A DNA stretch of 23,698 nucleotides from JBDTMC01 sp039934475 (GTDB lineage Bacteria > Acidobacteriota > Terriglobia > Bryobacterales > Bryobacteraceae): assembly GCA_039934475.1 (NCBI GenBank), contig JBDTMC010000065.1:1-23698 (forward strand). The letters run 5' to 3'. The position numbers and the translations under genes were made by a program. The stretch's first letter is position 1. The number at the start of each line of letters is the position of its first letter. Positions 7,372-14,833 of the stretch are shown here, piece after piece. The notes beneath the pieces are model-generated. The model saw only the letters and a program-made list of their open reading frames with translations, was not told where the DNA came from and did not search any database.

Positions 7372-8586
7372 ATGGAAATTTTTAAGAATACGAAATACGA
7401 TTTCCTCGGGACGAAGTGGCCGTTCATTATCGCATCGGTCCTGCTTCTGATAGCCGGCTTTATCAGCCTGGCGTTGAAGGGTGGTCCGCGATACGGTATC
7501 GACTTCAAGGGCGGAGCCCTGATGTATGTCCGCTTCACGACCGAGCCGCCCGCCGACAGGATACGGGCGGTGCTTTCGGCCAAGATTCCCGGAGAGATCA
7601 CTGTTCAGCAAACCTCCGGTCAGCCTGAGGTCATTATCTCGACCGAGCTGAAGGACGAAAAACAGCTCGATCAGGCGCGCCGGCAAATGGCCGAGACTCT
7701 GGCCGATAATTTTGGGAAGGTTGAAGGCAAACTCGACTTCAATAACTCCGGTAAGCAGGCCGTTGCGGACCGTTTGAGGGACCCGCTGCAAAAGGCTGGG
7801 GTACCGCTTTCCGAACAGCAGTTGCAAGACCTGGTAGGTCGTGTGATACAGTACCGCGATACGCCCCCTCGCTCGGGCCTTGTAAAGAGCTTCGACGAGG
7901 TGTCTAGCATTCAGGGTGTAACGCCGCAGGTTGTTGCGGCGATGAAGAATGAGATGTACACGTCCCAGTTCGCGATTCGTAGCGTCGAAGTGGTGGGTCC
8001 GAAAGTCGGCCGCGAACTGCGCAAGCAGGCGGTGCTCGCTACTTTATACGCGCTAGCGGGCATGCTGGTTTACATTGCATTCCGCTTCGAATGGATTTAT
8101 GGTGTAGCCGCTGTGATCGCCGTGCTCCACGACACGCTGATCACGGTGGGTTTGTTCTCGATGTTTAACGAAGAGATCTCGCTGACCGTGATTGCGGCCT
8201 TGTTGACGCTGGTCGGGTATTCGATGAACGATACAATCGTCATCTTCGACCGCATCCGCGAGAATCTCAAGTTGCATCGCCGTGAAGATCTGACCACGGT
8301 GATCAATGGTGCTATCAACCAGACGTTAAGCCGGACTATTATGACCTCCGGCCTGACGTTTCTGACGGCCGTATCGCTGTTTTTATTCGGCGGGCCGGTG
8401 TTGAGAGGTTTCTCCTTCGGGTTGGTGGTGGGCATTCTGGTGGGCACGTACTCGTCCATCTTTGTTGCCAGTCCAATCCTGGTTTTCTGGCAGGACTATT
8501 CGGACAAGCGGCGGCGGAGAAGTCCGATACCCGTCGCGCCCGCAAAAGATGCTCCGAGGCGGCCTTCAGTGAAGGCGGTCAAATGA
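7372..8586 (+). CDS. secF: Protein translocase subunit SecF
   Basis: The partner of SecD in the SecDF proton-driven export motor of the inner membrane. It has 404 residues, against about 323 in E. coli. Transmembrane helix 1 is at about 17-36, followed by the family motif YGIDFKGG (41-48). The periplasmic domain is long and runs to VEVVGPKVG (205-213). The five C-terminal helices contain FRFEWIYG (237-244), VGYSMNDTIVIFDRIREN (281-298) and FGGPVLRGFSFG (339-350). A basic, proline-rich cytoplasmic tail (about 379-404) ends the protein. Roughly 70 extra residues sit in the periplasmic domain (about 115-190), including a Glu/Gln/Arg-rich helical-looking section. The start has no clear Shine-Dalgarno and lies just after a hairpin. 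Confidence 0.96.
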   Translation: MEIFKNTKYDFLGTKWPFIIASVLLLIAGFISLALKGGPRYGIDFKGGALMYVRFTTEPPADRIRAVLSAKIPGEITVQQTSGQPEVIISTELKDEKQLDQARRQMAETLADNFGKVEGKLDFNNSGKQAVADRLRDPLQKAGVPLSEQQLQDLVGRVIQYRDTPPRSGLVKSFDEVSSIQGVTPQVVAAMKNEMYTSQFAIRSVEVVGPKVGRELRKQAVLATLYALAGMLVYIAFRFEWIYGVAAVIAVLHDTLITVGLFSMFNEEISLTVIAALLTLVGYSMNDTIVIFDRIRENLKLHRREDLTTVINGAINQTLSRTIMTSGLTFLTAVSLFLFGGPVLRGFSFGLVVGILVGTYSSIFVASPILVFWQDYSDKRRRRSPIPVAPAKDAPRRPSVKAVK

Positions 8587-8676
8587 CCGTTACGACGTTT
8601 TGATATGACTCTGCCGGCGGATCGTAGGACACTGCGGCTGTGGTACTCCGTGAGTGGACTCCGTCAATCGGCGCGG

Positions 8677-8682
8677 AAAGGA
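8677..8682 (+). promoter_or_regulatory. Shine-Dalgarno that fixes the tonB start
   Basis: AAAGGA at 8677-8682, eight bases before the ATG at 8691, selects that start. The frame is open from an earlier GTG at 8640, but the extra 17 residues are not membrane-like and have no ribosome binding site. The 104-bp gap between secF and tonB (8587-8690) also has the direct repeat ACTCCGT (8645-8651 and 8658-8664). I recognise no promoter in it. Confidence 0.6.
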
Positions 8683-8690
8683 CTAGCGTA

Positions 8691-9449
8691 ATGTTCGAAC
8701 AAACCTTCGTGGAAGGGACAGGCAAAACCAATAAGCCGTGGTCGGTTCTGGTCTCGACCGGCATCCAGATCGGATTGGTAGCGTTGATTATCATAATCCC
8801 GCTACTGAACCCCGATGTGCTGCCTAAGAACCAACTTTCCAGTTTATTGATTGCCCCTCCTCCTCCACCCCCTCCTCCTCCCCCGCCGGCCGCGGCTCCC
8901 ATAAAAGTAGTCAAGGTGATCCCGCGCCAGTTTGACGCCGGCCGATTGATGGCTCCGAAGGCAATCCCGAAAGAGATCGCGATGATCAAGGAAGACGACA
9001 TGCCGCCGCCATCCGGTGCGGTGGGTGTCGTGGGCGGCGTCCCGGGCGGCGTGCCCGGAGGTGCGGCCGGCGGTGTCATTGGCGGCATCATCGGTGGCAT
9101 TCCCTCAGCGGCTCCTCCGCCTCCGCCGGTGAAGGAAGCGCCCAAGCCCGTTACCCCGCAGCGTATACGTGTGGGTGGCAACGTGCAGTCTGCCAAGCTG
9201 ATCCGCCAGCCCAAACCGTCTTACCCTCCGCTGGCTAAGCAGGCGCGCATTCAGGGTACCGTGCGGTTCAATGCCATCATTGGCAAAGACGGCACAATTC
9301 AGAATTTGACTCTCGTCAGCGGTCACCCTCTTCTGGTGCCGTCCGCTACCGATGCCGTCAAGCAATGGGTCTACCAGCCGACACTTCTGAATGGAGAGCC
9401 GGTAGAGGTAGTCACGCAGATCGACGTGAACTTCACGTTGAGCCAGTAG
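8691..9449 (+). CDS. tonB: Energy transducer TonB
   Basis: TonB carries proton-motive-force energy from ExbB/ExbD in the inner membrane to TonB-dependent receptors in the outer membrane. The protein has 252 residues. A short cytoplasmic N-terminus (MFEQTFVEGTGKTNKPW) leads into one transmembrane anchor at about 18-39. A run of 11 prolines (56-66), a Gly/Val-rich linker (about 109-138) and a second proline cluster (142-146) follow. The C-terminal TonB domain is at about 170-252, with PSYPPLAKQARIQGTVRF and the closing IDVNFTLSQ. The usual long Glu-Pro/Lys-Pro repeat region is replaced by the proline tract plus glycine linker. exbB and two exbD genes follow on the same strand, supporting function as one complex. 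Confidence 0.93.
   Translation: MFEQTFVEGTGKTNKPWSVLVSTGIQIGLVALIIIIPLLNPDVLPKNQLSSLLIAPPPPPPPPPPPAAAPIKVVKVIPRQFDAGRLMAPKAIPKEIAMIKEDDMPPPSGAVGVVGGVPGGVPGGAAGGVIGGIIGGIPSAAPPPPPVKEAPKPVTPQRIRVGGNVQSAKLIRQPKPSYPPLAKQARIQGTVRFNAIIGKDGTIQNLTLVSGHPLLVPSATDAVKQWVYQPTLLNGEPVEVVTQIDVNFTLSQ
8856..8888 (+). repeat. Low-complexity CCN tract encoding 11 prolines in tonB
   Basis: Thirty-three bases of CCT/CCA/CCC/CCG codons encode eleven consecutive prolines. Runs of proline codons are known to stall ribosomes unless EF-P acts. The tract is also near-repetitive and could expand or contract by slippage in units of three bases. Confidence 0.85.
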
Positions 9450-9508
9450 GTTAGTAGCAGTCAGTTCGCAGAGTTTAGTCAGATAAATCAACTCGCAGGA
9501 GAATATAA

Positions 9509-10255
9509 ATGTACCTTCAGCTACAAGTTTGGGCCATGATGCTGCTCCAAGAGGGTGGCGGGGCCGCCCCGGTTAGTTTCGACCCCCGGCAGATGTGGGC
9601 TAGCATGACCTGGATGGGCCGCGGAGTCGTCATCATCCTCTTCATCATGTCCGCCTGGTCCATCGGCGTCATGATTGACCGCCTTATTGCCTTCGGCGCT
9701 GCCCGCAAGCAGAGCCGTATGTTCGCCCCCGCGGTTGCCGGCGCGTTGCGCGAAGGCAAACTCGACGAGGCTATCAAAATTGCCGACCGCTATAAGAAGA
9801 GCCATCTTGCTAAGGTCGTCGTTTCTGGTCTGCAGGAGTTCCGCGCCCACCAGATGAGCAGTGAGATCGCAGGCGAAGAGATTGAAGCCAGCAAGCGCGC
9901 CCTGGACCGTGCCGAAGCCATTGTGCACGCCGAATTGAAGCGCGGCATCAGCAGCCTGGCGACCATCGGTTCCACCGCCCCGTTCGTCGGACTGTTCGGA
10001 ACGGTCGTCGGTATCATTAACGCATTCAAAGGCATCGCGACGGAAAAGACGGCCGGTCTTGGCGCCGTGTCTGCCGGTATCGCCGAAGCGTTGACCACCA
10101 CCGCCGTCGGTTTGATCGTGGCTGTGCCCGCGGTGTGGATGTTCAACTACTTCACCAACCGCATGGAAGGCTTCGACGTCGAGATGGGGAACTCCAGTTC
10201 CGAATTGATCGACTACTTTATCAAGCGCTCCCAGCGCGCCGCTGCTGGCAAGTAG
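9509..10255 (+). CDS. exbB: ExbB/TolQ/MotA-family proton channel subunit
   Basis: A 248-residue inner-membrane protein that forms the pentameric proton-channel scaffold around ExbD and powers TonB (or Tol-Pal-type) work. Three transmembrane helices are visible: about 37-58, about 150-173 (SLATIGSTAPFVGLFGTVVG followed by IINAF), and about 188-213 (SAGIAEALTTTAVGLIVAVP). A cytoplasmic loop with acidic and basic helices lies between the first two. The APFVGLFGTVVGI and EALTTTAVGL segments are family signatures. The start is fixed by AGGAG (9497-9501), seven bases upstream. It follows tonB by 59 bp and precedes two exbD genes, so the ExbB assignment is more likely than TolQ or MotA. Confidence 0.93.
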   Translation: MYLQLQVWAMMLLQEGGGAAPVSFDPRQMWASMTWMGRGVVIILFIMSAWSIGVMIDRLIAFGAARKQSRMFAPAVAGALREGKLDEAIKIADRYKKSHLAKVVVSGLQEFRAHQMSSEIAGEEIEASKRALDRAEAIVHAELKRGISSLATIGSTAPFVGLFGTVVGIINAFKGIATEKTAGLGAVSAGIAEALTTTAVGLIVAVPAVWMFNYFTNRMEGFDVEMGNSSSELIDYFIKRSQRAAAGK

Positions 10256-10291
10256 TTACTGTCCGAGCTCTGCGAGTTGAGGTAAGGCCGT

Positions 10292-10335
10292 GGGACTGGG
10301 CTTCACCCGGTCTCCGGCTTGACCAAAGCAGCCGG
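10292..10335 (+). promoter_or_regulatory. Tandem RNA hairpins between exbB and the first exbD
   Basis: Bases 10292-10300 can pair with 10306-10314 (GGGACTGGG with CCCGGTCTC, nine pairs including two G-U, five-base loop). CCGGCT (10314-10319) pairs exactly with AGCCGG (10330-10335) around a ten-base loop. The two share base 10314, so they stack or compete. A strong AAGGAG (10341-10346) for exbD follows. No T-run is present. They could tune the exbB:exbD ratio by processing or partial termination, which is inference. Confidence 0.4.
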
Positions 10336-10352
10336 GGCGAAAGGAGAGCGAC

Positions 10353-10823
10353 ATGAAAGATAAAGCTAAAGAAAAAAAGAAGCAGAGACTGCAGGGTGTC
10401 GTAGCCGACATCAACGTCACTCCGATGGTGGACATCATGTTGGTGTTGCTCATCATCTTCATCGTCATCACGCCCATGTTATCCAAGGGCGTCAGTGTGG
10501 ACATGGCGAAGACGAAGAACCCCAGCGAGATGCAGGCCGCTGACAAGGAAGACGCTATCCTGGTTGCGATCACGCGCGAAGGAAAAACGTTCCTTGGTCC
10601 CAATCCCATGGCGCCGGACCAGCTTCCGGGCAAGGTGAAGGACATGCTGACTGGCCGCCTCGACCGCACCGTGTACGTGAAGAGCGATGCTCGCGCACGT
10701 TACGAGAAGGTCGTCGATGTCATTGACAACCTGCGTTCCGCCGGAGTTGACCAGGTCGGACTGCTCACCGAAGAAACGCAGAAAATAGAGACCAAGCCGG
10801 GAGCACCGCCCACCGGTATGTAA
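10353..10823 (+). CDS. exbD: ExbD/TolR-family protein (first copy)
   Basis: A 156-residue inner-membrane protein with a short, very basic cytoplasmic N-terminus (MKDKAKEKKKQRLQG). One transmembrane helix is at about 23-43 and carries the proton-carrying Asp27 in INVTPMVDIMLVLLIIFIV. The periplasmic domain (about 45-156) includes DRTVYVKSDARARYEKVVDVI, split here as DRTVYVKSDA plus RARYEKVVDVI, followed by NLRSAGVDQVGLLTE, the standard ExbD/TolR fold elements. It couples proton flow through ExbB to TonB movement. The start is set by AAGGAG six bases upstream. It is one of two adjacent, clearly different exbD genes, so the two may form a mixed dimer. Confidence 0.94.
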   Translation: MKDKAKEKKKQRLQGVVADINVTPMVDIMLVLLIIFIVITPMLSKGVSVDMAKTKNPSEMQAADKEDAILVAITREGKTFLGPNPMAPDQLPGKVKDMLTGRLDRTVYVKSDARARYEKVVDVIDNLRSAGVDQVGLLTEETQKIETKPGAPPTGM

Positions 10824-10874
10824 ATCGGGCCCAGGGTAGTTAGTCCGTCTAAAGAATCGAAAAGGAGCAACCTT

Positions 10875-11300
10875 ATGGGAATGGGAGTTGGTGGGGGCAG
10901 CGGGCCTAAATCCGAGATCAACATGACGCCGCTCATCGACGTGCTGCTGGTACTGCTCATTATTTTCATGGTGATTACGCCGCTGAAGCCGAAGGGATTA
11001 GATACTCTGGTGCCTCAGCCGCCGCCGCCGAATCAGCCGCAGAATACGGCCAATGATCGCACCGTCGTCATCATCATCAACAAGGACAAGAGCATGATGC
11101 TGAACACGGAAGCCACTGATGAGGCCAGCCTTGGCGGACGCCTCGAGGAAATCTTTAAGACCCGCGCCGAGCGCGTTGTCTTTGTGAAGGGTGACCCTGA
11201 TCTTGAATTTCAGTCTGTCGCCCGCGCCATCGACATCGCCAAAGGTGCTGGTATCGATAAAGTCGGCCTGATGACCGCCAAGATGGAGCAGGGCCAGTAG
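10875..11300 (+). CDS. exbD: ExbD/TolR-family protein (second copy)
   Basis: A 141-residue protein of the same family as the preceding gene but divergent from it. The N-terminus is short and glycine-rich (MGMGVGGGSGPKSE). The transmembrane helix at about 18-36 has the essential Asp22 in INMTPLIDVLLVLLIIFMV. A proline-rich linker (QPPPPNQPQ, about 48-56) leads to the periplasmic domain with DRTVVIIINKDKS, RVVFVKGDPDLEFQSV and GAGIDKVGLMT. The Shine-Dalgarno AAGGAG (10862-10867) is seven bases upstream. The paired ExbDs recall heteromeric ExbD systems. Whether the copies share one ExbB pentamer cannot be told from sequence. Confidence 0.94.
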   Translation: MGMGVGGGSGPKSEINMTPLIDVLLVLLIIFMVITPLKPKGLDTLVPQPPPPNQPQNTANDRTVVIIINKDKSMMLNTEATDEASLGGRLEEIFKTRAERVVFVKGDPDLEFQSVARAIDIAKGAGIDKVGLMTAKMEQGQ

Positions 11301-11315
11301 AATAGGGAATCCACG

Positions 11316-12155
11316 ATGAACCGCAACGCTTTACTCGCCCTCACCGCTTTCACGGCGCTCACCGCACTGCTCGGCTCCGGCTGCGAAAAGCTCAAGGCCC
11401 GCGACCACCTCAACAAGGGTGTCGCGTCGTTCAAGGGCGCTAAGTATCAGGACGCGGTGGATCACTTCAAGGAGGCCGTGAAGCTCGATCCCACCTATCC
11501 CACCGCCCGCCTGTACTTGGCGACGGCCTATATGAATCAGTACATCCCCGGCGCCGATTCCCCTGAGAACAATCAGATGGGACAAGCGGCCGAGGATACC
11601 TTTAAGCAAGTTCTCGAAGCCGATCCGAATAACACCCTCGCCCTCGCCTCGCTGGCATCGTTGAAATTCAGCCAGGCACAGGGCATCACTGACCAGGATG
11701 CCAAGTTAAGGAAACTGGACGAGGCAAAGGACTGGAATCAGAAGCTCGTCGCCGTGGATCCCAAGAACAAGGAAGCCAACTACAGTCTTGGCGTGATTGC
11801 TTGGGCGAAATGGTATCCGGCCTTGATGACGGCGCGCGCGAAGCTGAACATGAAGCCCGACGAACCTGGTCCGCTGAAGGACAAGAAGGTCCGCGAGGAA
11901 CTGAAGGAGAAATACGGCGCCATGGTCGATGACGGTATCGCAAGCCTGCAACGGGCGATCGATATCGATAAGGAATATGACGACGCCATGGCTTACATGA
12001 ACCTTCTCATTCGTGAGAAGGCGGATTTAGTCGACAACTCCGACGAGTATAAGAGGATGGTGGAATCTGCCGATAATTGGGTTTCGAAGGCGCTCGAGAC
12101 CAAGAAGATTAAGGCATCACGTACGCCCGGCATGCCTTCGGGCGGTTCGCAGTAA
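11316..12155 (+). CDS. TPR-repeat lipoprotein of the tonB/exbBD operon
   Basis: A 279-residue protein starting 15 bp after exbD, with AGGGA seven bases before its ATG. The N-terminus is a signal peptide with a lipobox-like LLGSGC, making Cys23 the likely lipidated residue. The -3 residue is Gly, which is less usual. TPR-like helices follow: about 30-63 (LNKGVASFKGAKYQDAVDHF, then KEAVKLDPTYPTA), about 85-117 (TFKQVLEADPNNTLALASLA), and others near 140-165 and 200-230. The C-terminus is basic and ends in a Pro/Gly/Ser tail. TPRs are protein-binding scaffolds. Its place in the operon suggests it assists the ExbBD/TonB machine or an envelope client. It has no enzyme motif. Confidence 0.85.
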   Translation: MNRNALLALTAFTALTALLGSGCEKLKARDHLNKGVASFKGAKYQDAVDHFKEAVKLDPTYPTARLYLATAYMNQYIPGADSPENNQMGQAAEDTFKQVLEADPNNTLALASLASLKFSQAQGITDQDAKLRKLDEAKDWNQKLVAVDPKNKEANYSLGVIAWAKWYPALMTARAKLNMKPDEPGPLKDKKVREELKEKYGAMVDDGIASLQRAIDIDKEYDDAMAYMNLLIREKADLVDNSDEYKRMVESADNWVSKALETKKIKASRTPGMPSGGSQ

Positions 12156-12177
12156 ACTCCTTCCATTGACACCTCCT

Positions 12178-12215
12178 CCGGCCGGGTTCGCAAGAGCCCG
12201 GCCGGTGTTCTATTT
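12178..12215 (+). terminator. Terminator-like GC hairpin after the tonB operon
   Basis: CCGGCCGGG (12178-12186) and CCCGGCCGG (12197-12205) form a perfect 9-bp GC stem with a 10-base loop, followed by a modestly T-rich TGTTCTATTT. It lies 23 bp after the TPR gene stop and before the rel start. The short T-run makes termination plausible but not certain. Confidence 0.65.
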
Positions 12216-12269
12216 AAGCCAGCCGTTTTGCCTTCTGCTCGTAAAGTGGATACCCTTAAAGTGAACCCG

Positions 12270-14513
12270 ATGTCTCCCAAGCCGAGTGAAGTGTCTGTTG
12301 GTGGAGCCCTTTCGGCGCACGCAGCGACTGCCGCTCGTCTCGCAATCCTTGAAGACCTCTACGGCGAATTGGCGAAGAGGGTTTTGCAGTCCCGTCCCAA
12401 GGAAGATCTCGCCAATCTTCGCAAGGCTTTCGAGTTCGCCACGGAACGTCACGGTCTGCAGTTACGCAAGTCGGGTGAGCCATACATGGTTCATCCACTC
12501 CACGTGGCTCTGATTCTGGCCGACATGCAAATGGATCCGGTGTGCCTGCAAACCGGACTTCTACATGACGTCCTCGAAGATACTAAAACCACCGCAGACG
12601 AGTTGAGGCGCCTGTTCGGCGAGGAGGTAGCTCGCTGCGTGGATGGCGTCACCAAGCTCTCTAAACTGCACATCTATTCGCGTGAGGAGCGCCAGGCCGA
12701 GACCCTTCGCAAGATGCTGCTGGCCATGGTCACCGACATCCGCGTGATCCTGGTCAAGCTCGCCGACCGCCTCCACAATGTGCGCACCCTCGGCAATTTG
12801 ACCCGCGACCGCCAGGAAGCCATTGCCCTGGAGACGCTCGAAATCTATGCCCCCATCGCACACCGTCTCGGGATGGGCAAGATCCGCGGTGAGCTCGAGG
12901 ATACGGCCTTCAGCTACCTCGAACCGGAAAGTTACGCCGCCATCTCGAGGGAGATTGAAGGACGGAGGGCCGCCAATGAGGAGTTCCTGAACCTCATTCG
13001 CCAGGCCATTGATGCGAAGCTTCGCGAGGAGGGTGTCCCGGCGCGGGTGGATGGGCGCGTAAAGCGTGTCTACTCCATTCACTTGAAGATGAAGCGCCAG
13101 AAGATCGGCCTCGATCAGGTGTACGATATCCTCGCCCTCCGCATCATCACGGATTCGGTGAAGAACTGCTATGCGGCGCTTGGCGTCATTCACAACGAAT
13201 GGCACCCCATTCCAGGCCGCATCAAGGACTTCATCGCCATTCCGCGGCCCAATCTCTATCAGAGCCTGCATACGTCGGTTATCGGCCCCGGCGGCGTCAG
13301 TTTCGAAGTACAGATCAGGACTGAGGATATGCATCGGCTGGCCGAAGAGGGTATCGCCGCTCATTGGAAGTATAAGGAAGGCAAGAAGGGTCCGGCTGAA
13401 GACGACCATCGCGTCGCCTGGTTGCGGCAACTGGTGGAATGGCAGCGTGAGATGCGCGATCCCGCCGAATTCATGTCCACCCTCAAAGTGGATCTCTATC
13501 CGGAGGAAGTGTACGCCTTCACCCCGAAGGGCAAGGTGCTGGTGCTGCCTCGCGACGCCACCCCCATCGATTTCGCCTACGCGGTTCATAGCGATGTCGG
13601 GGGCACCTGCGTCGGCTCTAAAGTAAACGGCCGTATCGTCCCTCTCAAGTACACTATCCGCAACGGCGACGTAGTTGAGATTCTCACACAACCCGGTCAC
13701 TTGCCCAGCAAGGACTGGCTTGCCATAGTCAAGACGTCTCGTGCGCGCAACAAGATCAAGCACGTCATCAACACGACAGAGCGAGAGAAGGCGATCGAGA
13801 TTGGGCAGAAGTATCTCGATAAGGAGGCGCGCCGACTCGGCGTTGGCATTGGCCGCGTCACCAAGACCACGATGGAACATGTGGCCGGCGAGTACGGCTT
13901 CAGCAAGATCGAAGATTTGCATGCTGCTCTCGGCTACGGGAAGTATTCGGCTCGGCAGGTCCTACACAAGCTTGCTCCCGATCAGGTAGAAGCCGAGGCG
14001 CCGCCTGAGCCGGCGAAACCGCCCACCCCCGGACCCCATCCGGATACAGGCGATACCGGTGACCTTGTAATCAAGGTTAAGGGCATTGACGACGTGTTCG
14101 TGTATCGCGCCAAGTGCTGCAATCCGATTCGAGGTGAGTCGATTGTCGGTTATGTTACCCGGGGCAAAGGCGTGGCGGTTCACTCCACCAATTGCACCAA
14201 CGTCCAGAACCTCATGTATGAGGTGGAGCGCAAGATCGACGTCGAGTGGGCCCGCAGCCAGTCCCAATCCTTCCAGGTGAAAATGATCATCTACACCGAT
14301 GACCGGCCGGGCATGCTCAACCAGTTGACGTCGGTGCTATTCAACGAGAGCAGTAACATCCGAAGTCTGGAGGCGCGCCCCGACGACAAGCGCGGCGGCG
14401 ACGGCGCCATCGTCGATATGACCGTTGAGATCCGTGATAAGAAACAACTGGAGCGTGTTGTTGGCGCCATCCGCCGCATCTCCGGCGTACGGGATATTGA
14501 AAGAGTTCAATGA
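12270..14513 (+). CDS. Bifunctional (p)ppGpp synthetase/hydrolase (Rel/SpoT family)
   Basis: This is the stringent-response enzyme that makes and degrades ppGpp and works with the ribosome. From the ATG at 12270 it is 747 residues, the standard long-RSH length. The hydrolase HD domain is intact: YMVHPLHVA (72-80), LLHDVLEDT (97-105) and LADRLHNVRTL (164-174). The synthetase domain has RVKRVYSIHLKMK (263-275), YDILALRI (285-292) and EVQIRT (346-351). A TGS domain (about 404-476), a cysteine motif KCCNPIRGESIVG (615-627) and a C-terminal ACT domain (about 669-746) follow. Both catalytic halves look complete, so it is called bifunctional. The frame is open to a TTG at 12228 with a GTG at 12261. 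None has a clear Shine-Dalgarno, so the start is uncertain. It overlaps the next gene by ATGA. Confidence 0.95.
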   Translation: MSPKPSEVSVGGALSAHAATAARLAILEDLYGELAKRVLQSRPKEDLANLRKAFEFATERHGLQLRKSGEPYMVHPLHVALILADMQMDPVCLQTGLLHDVLEDTKTTADELRRLFGEEVARCVDGVTKLSKLHIYSREERQAETLRKMLLAMVTDIRVILVKLADRLHNVRTLGNLTRDRQEAIALETLEIYAPIAHRLGMGKIRGELEDTAFSYLEPESYAAISREIEGRRAANEEFLNLIRQAIDAKLREEGVPARVDGRVKRVYSIHLKMKRQKIGLDQVYDILALRIITDSVKNCYAALGVIHNEWHPIPGRIKDFIAIPRPNLYQSLHTSVIGPGGVSFEVQIRTEDMHRLAEEGIAAHWKYKEGKKGPAEDDHRVAWLRQLVEWQREMRDPAEFMSTLKVDLYPEEVYAFTPKGKVLVLPRDATPIDFAYAVHSDVGGTCVGSKVNGRIVPLKYTIRNGDVVEILTQPGHLPSKDWLAIVKTSRARNKIKHVINTTEREKAIEIGQKYLDKEARRLGVGIGRVTKTTMEHVAGEYGFSKIEDLHAALGYGKYSARQVLHKLAPDQVEAEAPPEPAKPPTPGPHPDTGDTGDLVIKVKGIDDVFVYRAKCCNPIRGESIVGYVTRGKGVAVHSTNCTNVQNLMYEVERKIDVEWARSQSQSFQVKMIIYTDDRPGMLNQLTSVLFNESSNIRSLEARPDDKRGGDGAIVDMTVEIRDKKQLERVVGAIRRISGVRDIERVQ

Positions 14514-14833
14514 CAACTGTCCAGCCCGAGCACATCGCGATTTCGAAGTCGAAGGGAATCAAGATCGATTGGTCCGATGGGCATCACAGCGACTTCACTC
14601 TTGCGTTGCTGCGCGACGAATGCCCCTGCGCGGGTTGCACCGGGTCGCATGGAACCACGCCACTGAAGACCAACTACTCCGCGGCGCAGCCGGCAAGTCC
14701 CTTCCAGATGTACACACCAGTCCCCAAGATTGCGGGTGTTGAAGAAGTGGGCTCCTACGCCATTCGCATTCAGTGGTCAGACGGACACAACACCGGCATT
14801 TACACCTGGGACTTCCTGCGCGGCCTCGCTTAA
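14510..14833 (+). CDS. DUF971 (GBBH-like N-terminal domain) protein
   Basis: A 107-residue protein that matches the DUF971 / gamma-butyrobetaine-hydroxylase-like N-terminal family. It has two WSDGH repeats, one at 21-25 (IKIDWSDGHHSDF) and one at 89-93 (IRIQWSDGHNTGIYTW), with the cysteine pair ECPCAGC (37-43) between. Such domains bind zinc and occur alone or fused to Mrp/ApbC-type Fe-S carriers or hydroxylases. The role of the free-standing form is unknown. Its ATG overlaps the rel stop codon (ATGA), so the two are translationally coupled. Its TAA lies within a TTAA shared with the ligD stop on the other strand. Confidence 0.88.
   Translation: MTTVQPEHIAISKSKGIKIDWSDGHHSDFTLALLRDECPCAGCTGSHGTTPLKTNYSAAQPASPFQMYTPVPKIAGVEEVGSYAIRIQWSDGHNTGIYTWDFLRGLA

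Noticed and set aside
8645..8664. Direct repeat ACTCCGT upstream of tonB as an operator
   Set aside because: Seven-base repeats arise by chance in this length, and I saw no third copy or dyad.
12561..13922. 453-codon open frame on the minus strand
   Set aside because: It lies wholly inside rel on the opposite strand. Long antisense frames are expected in GC-rich genes, and it has no recognisable motif.
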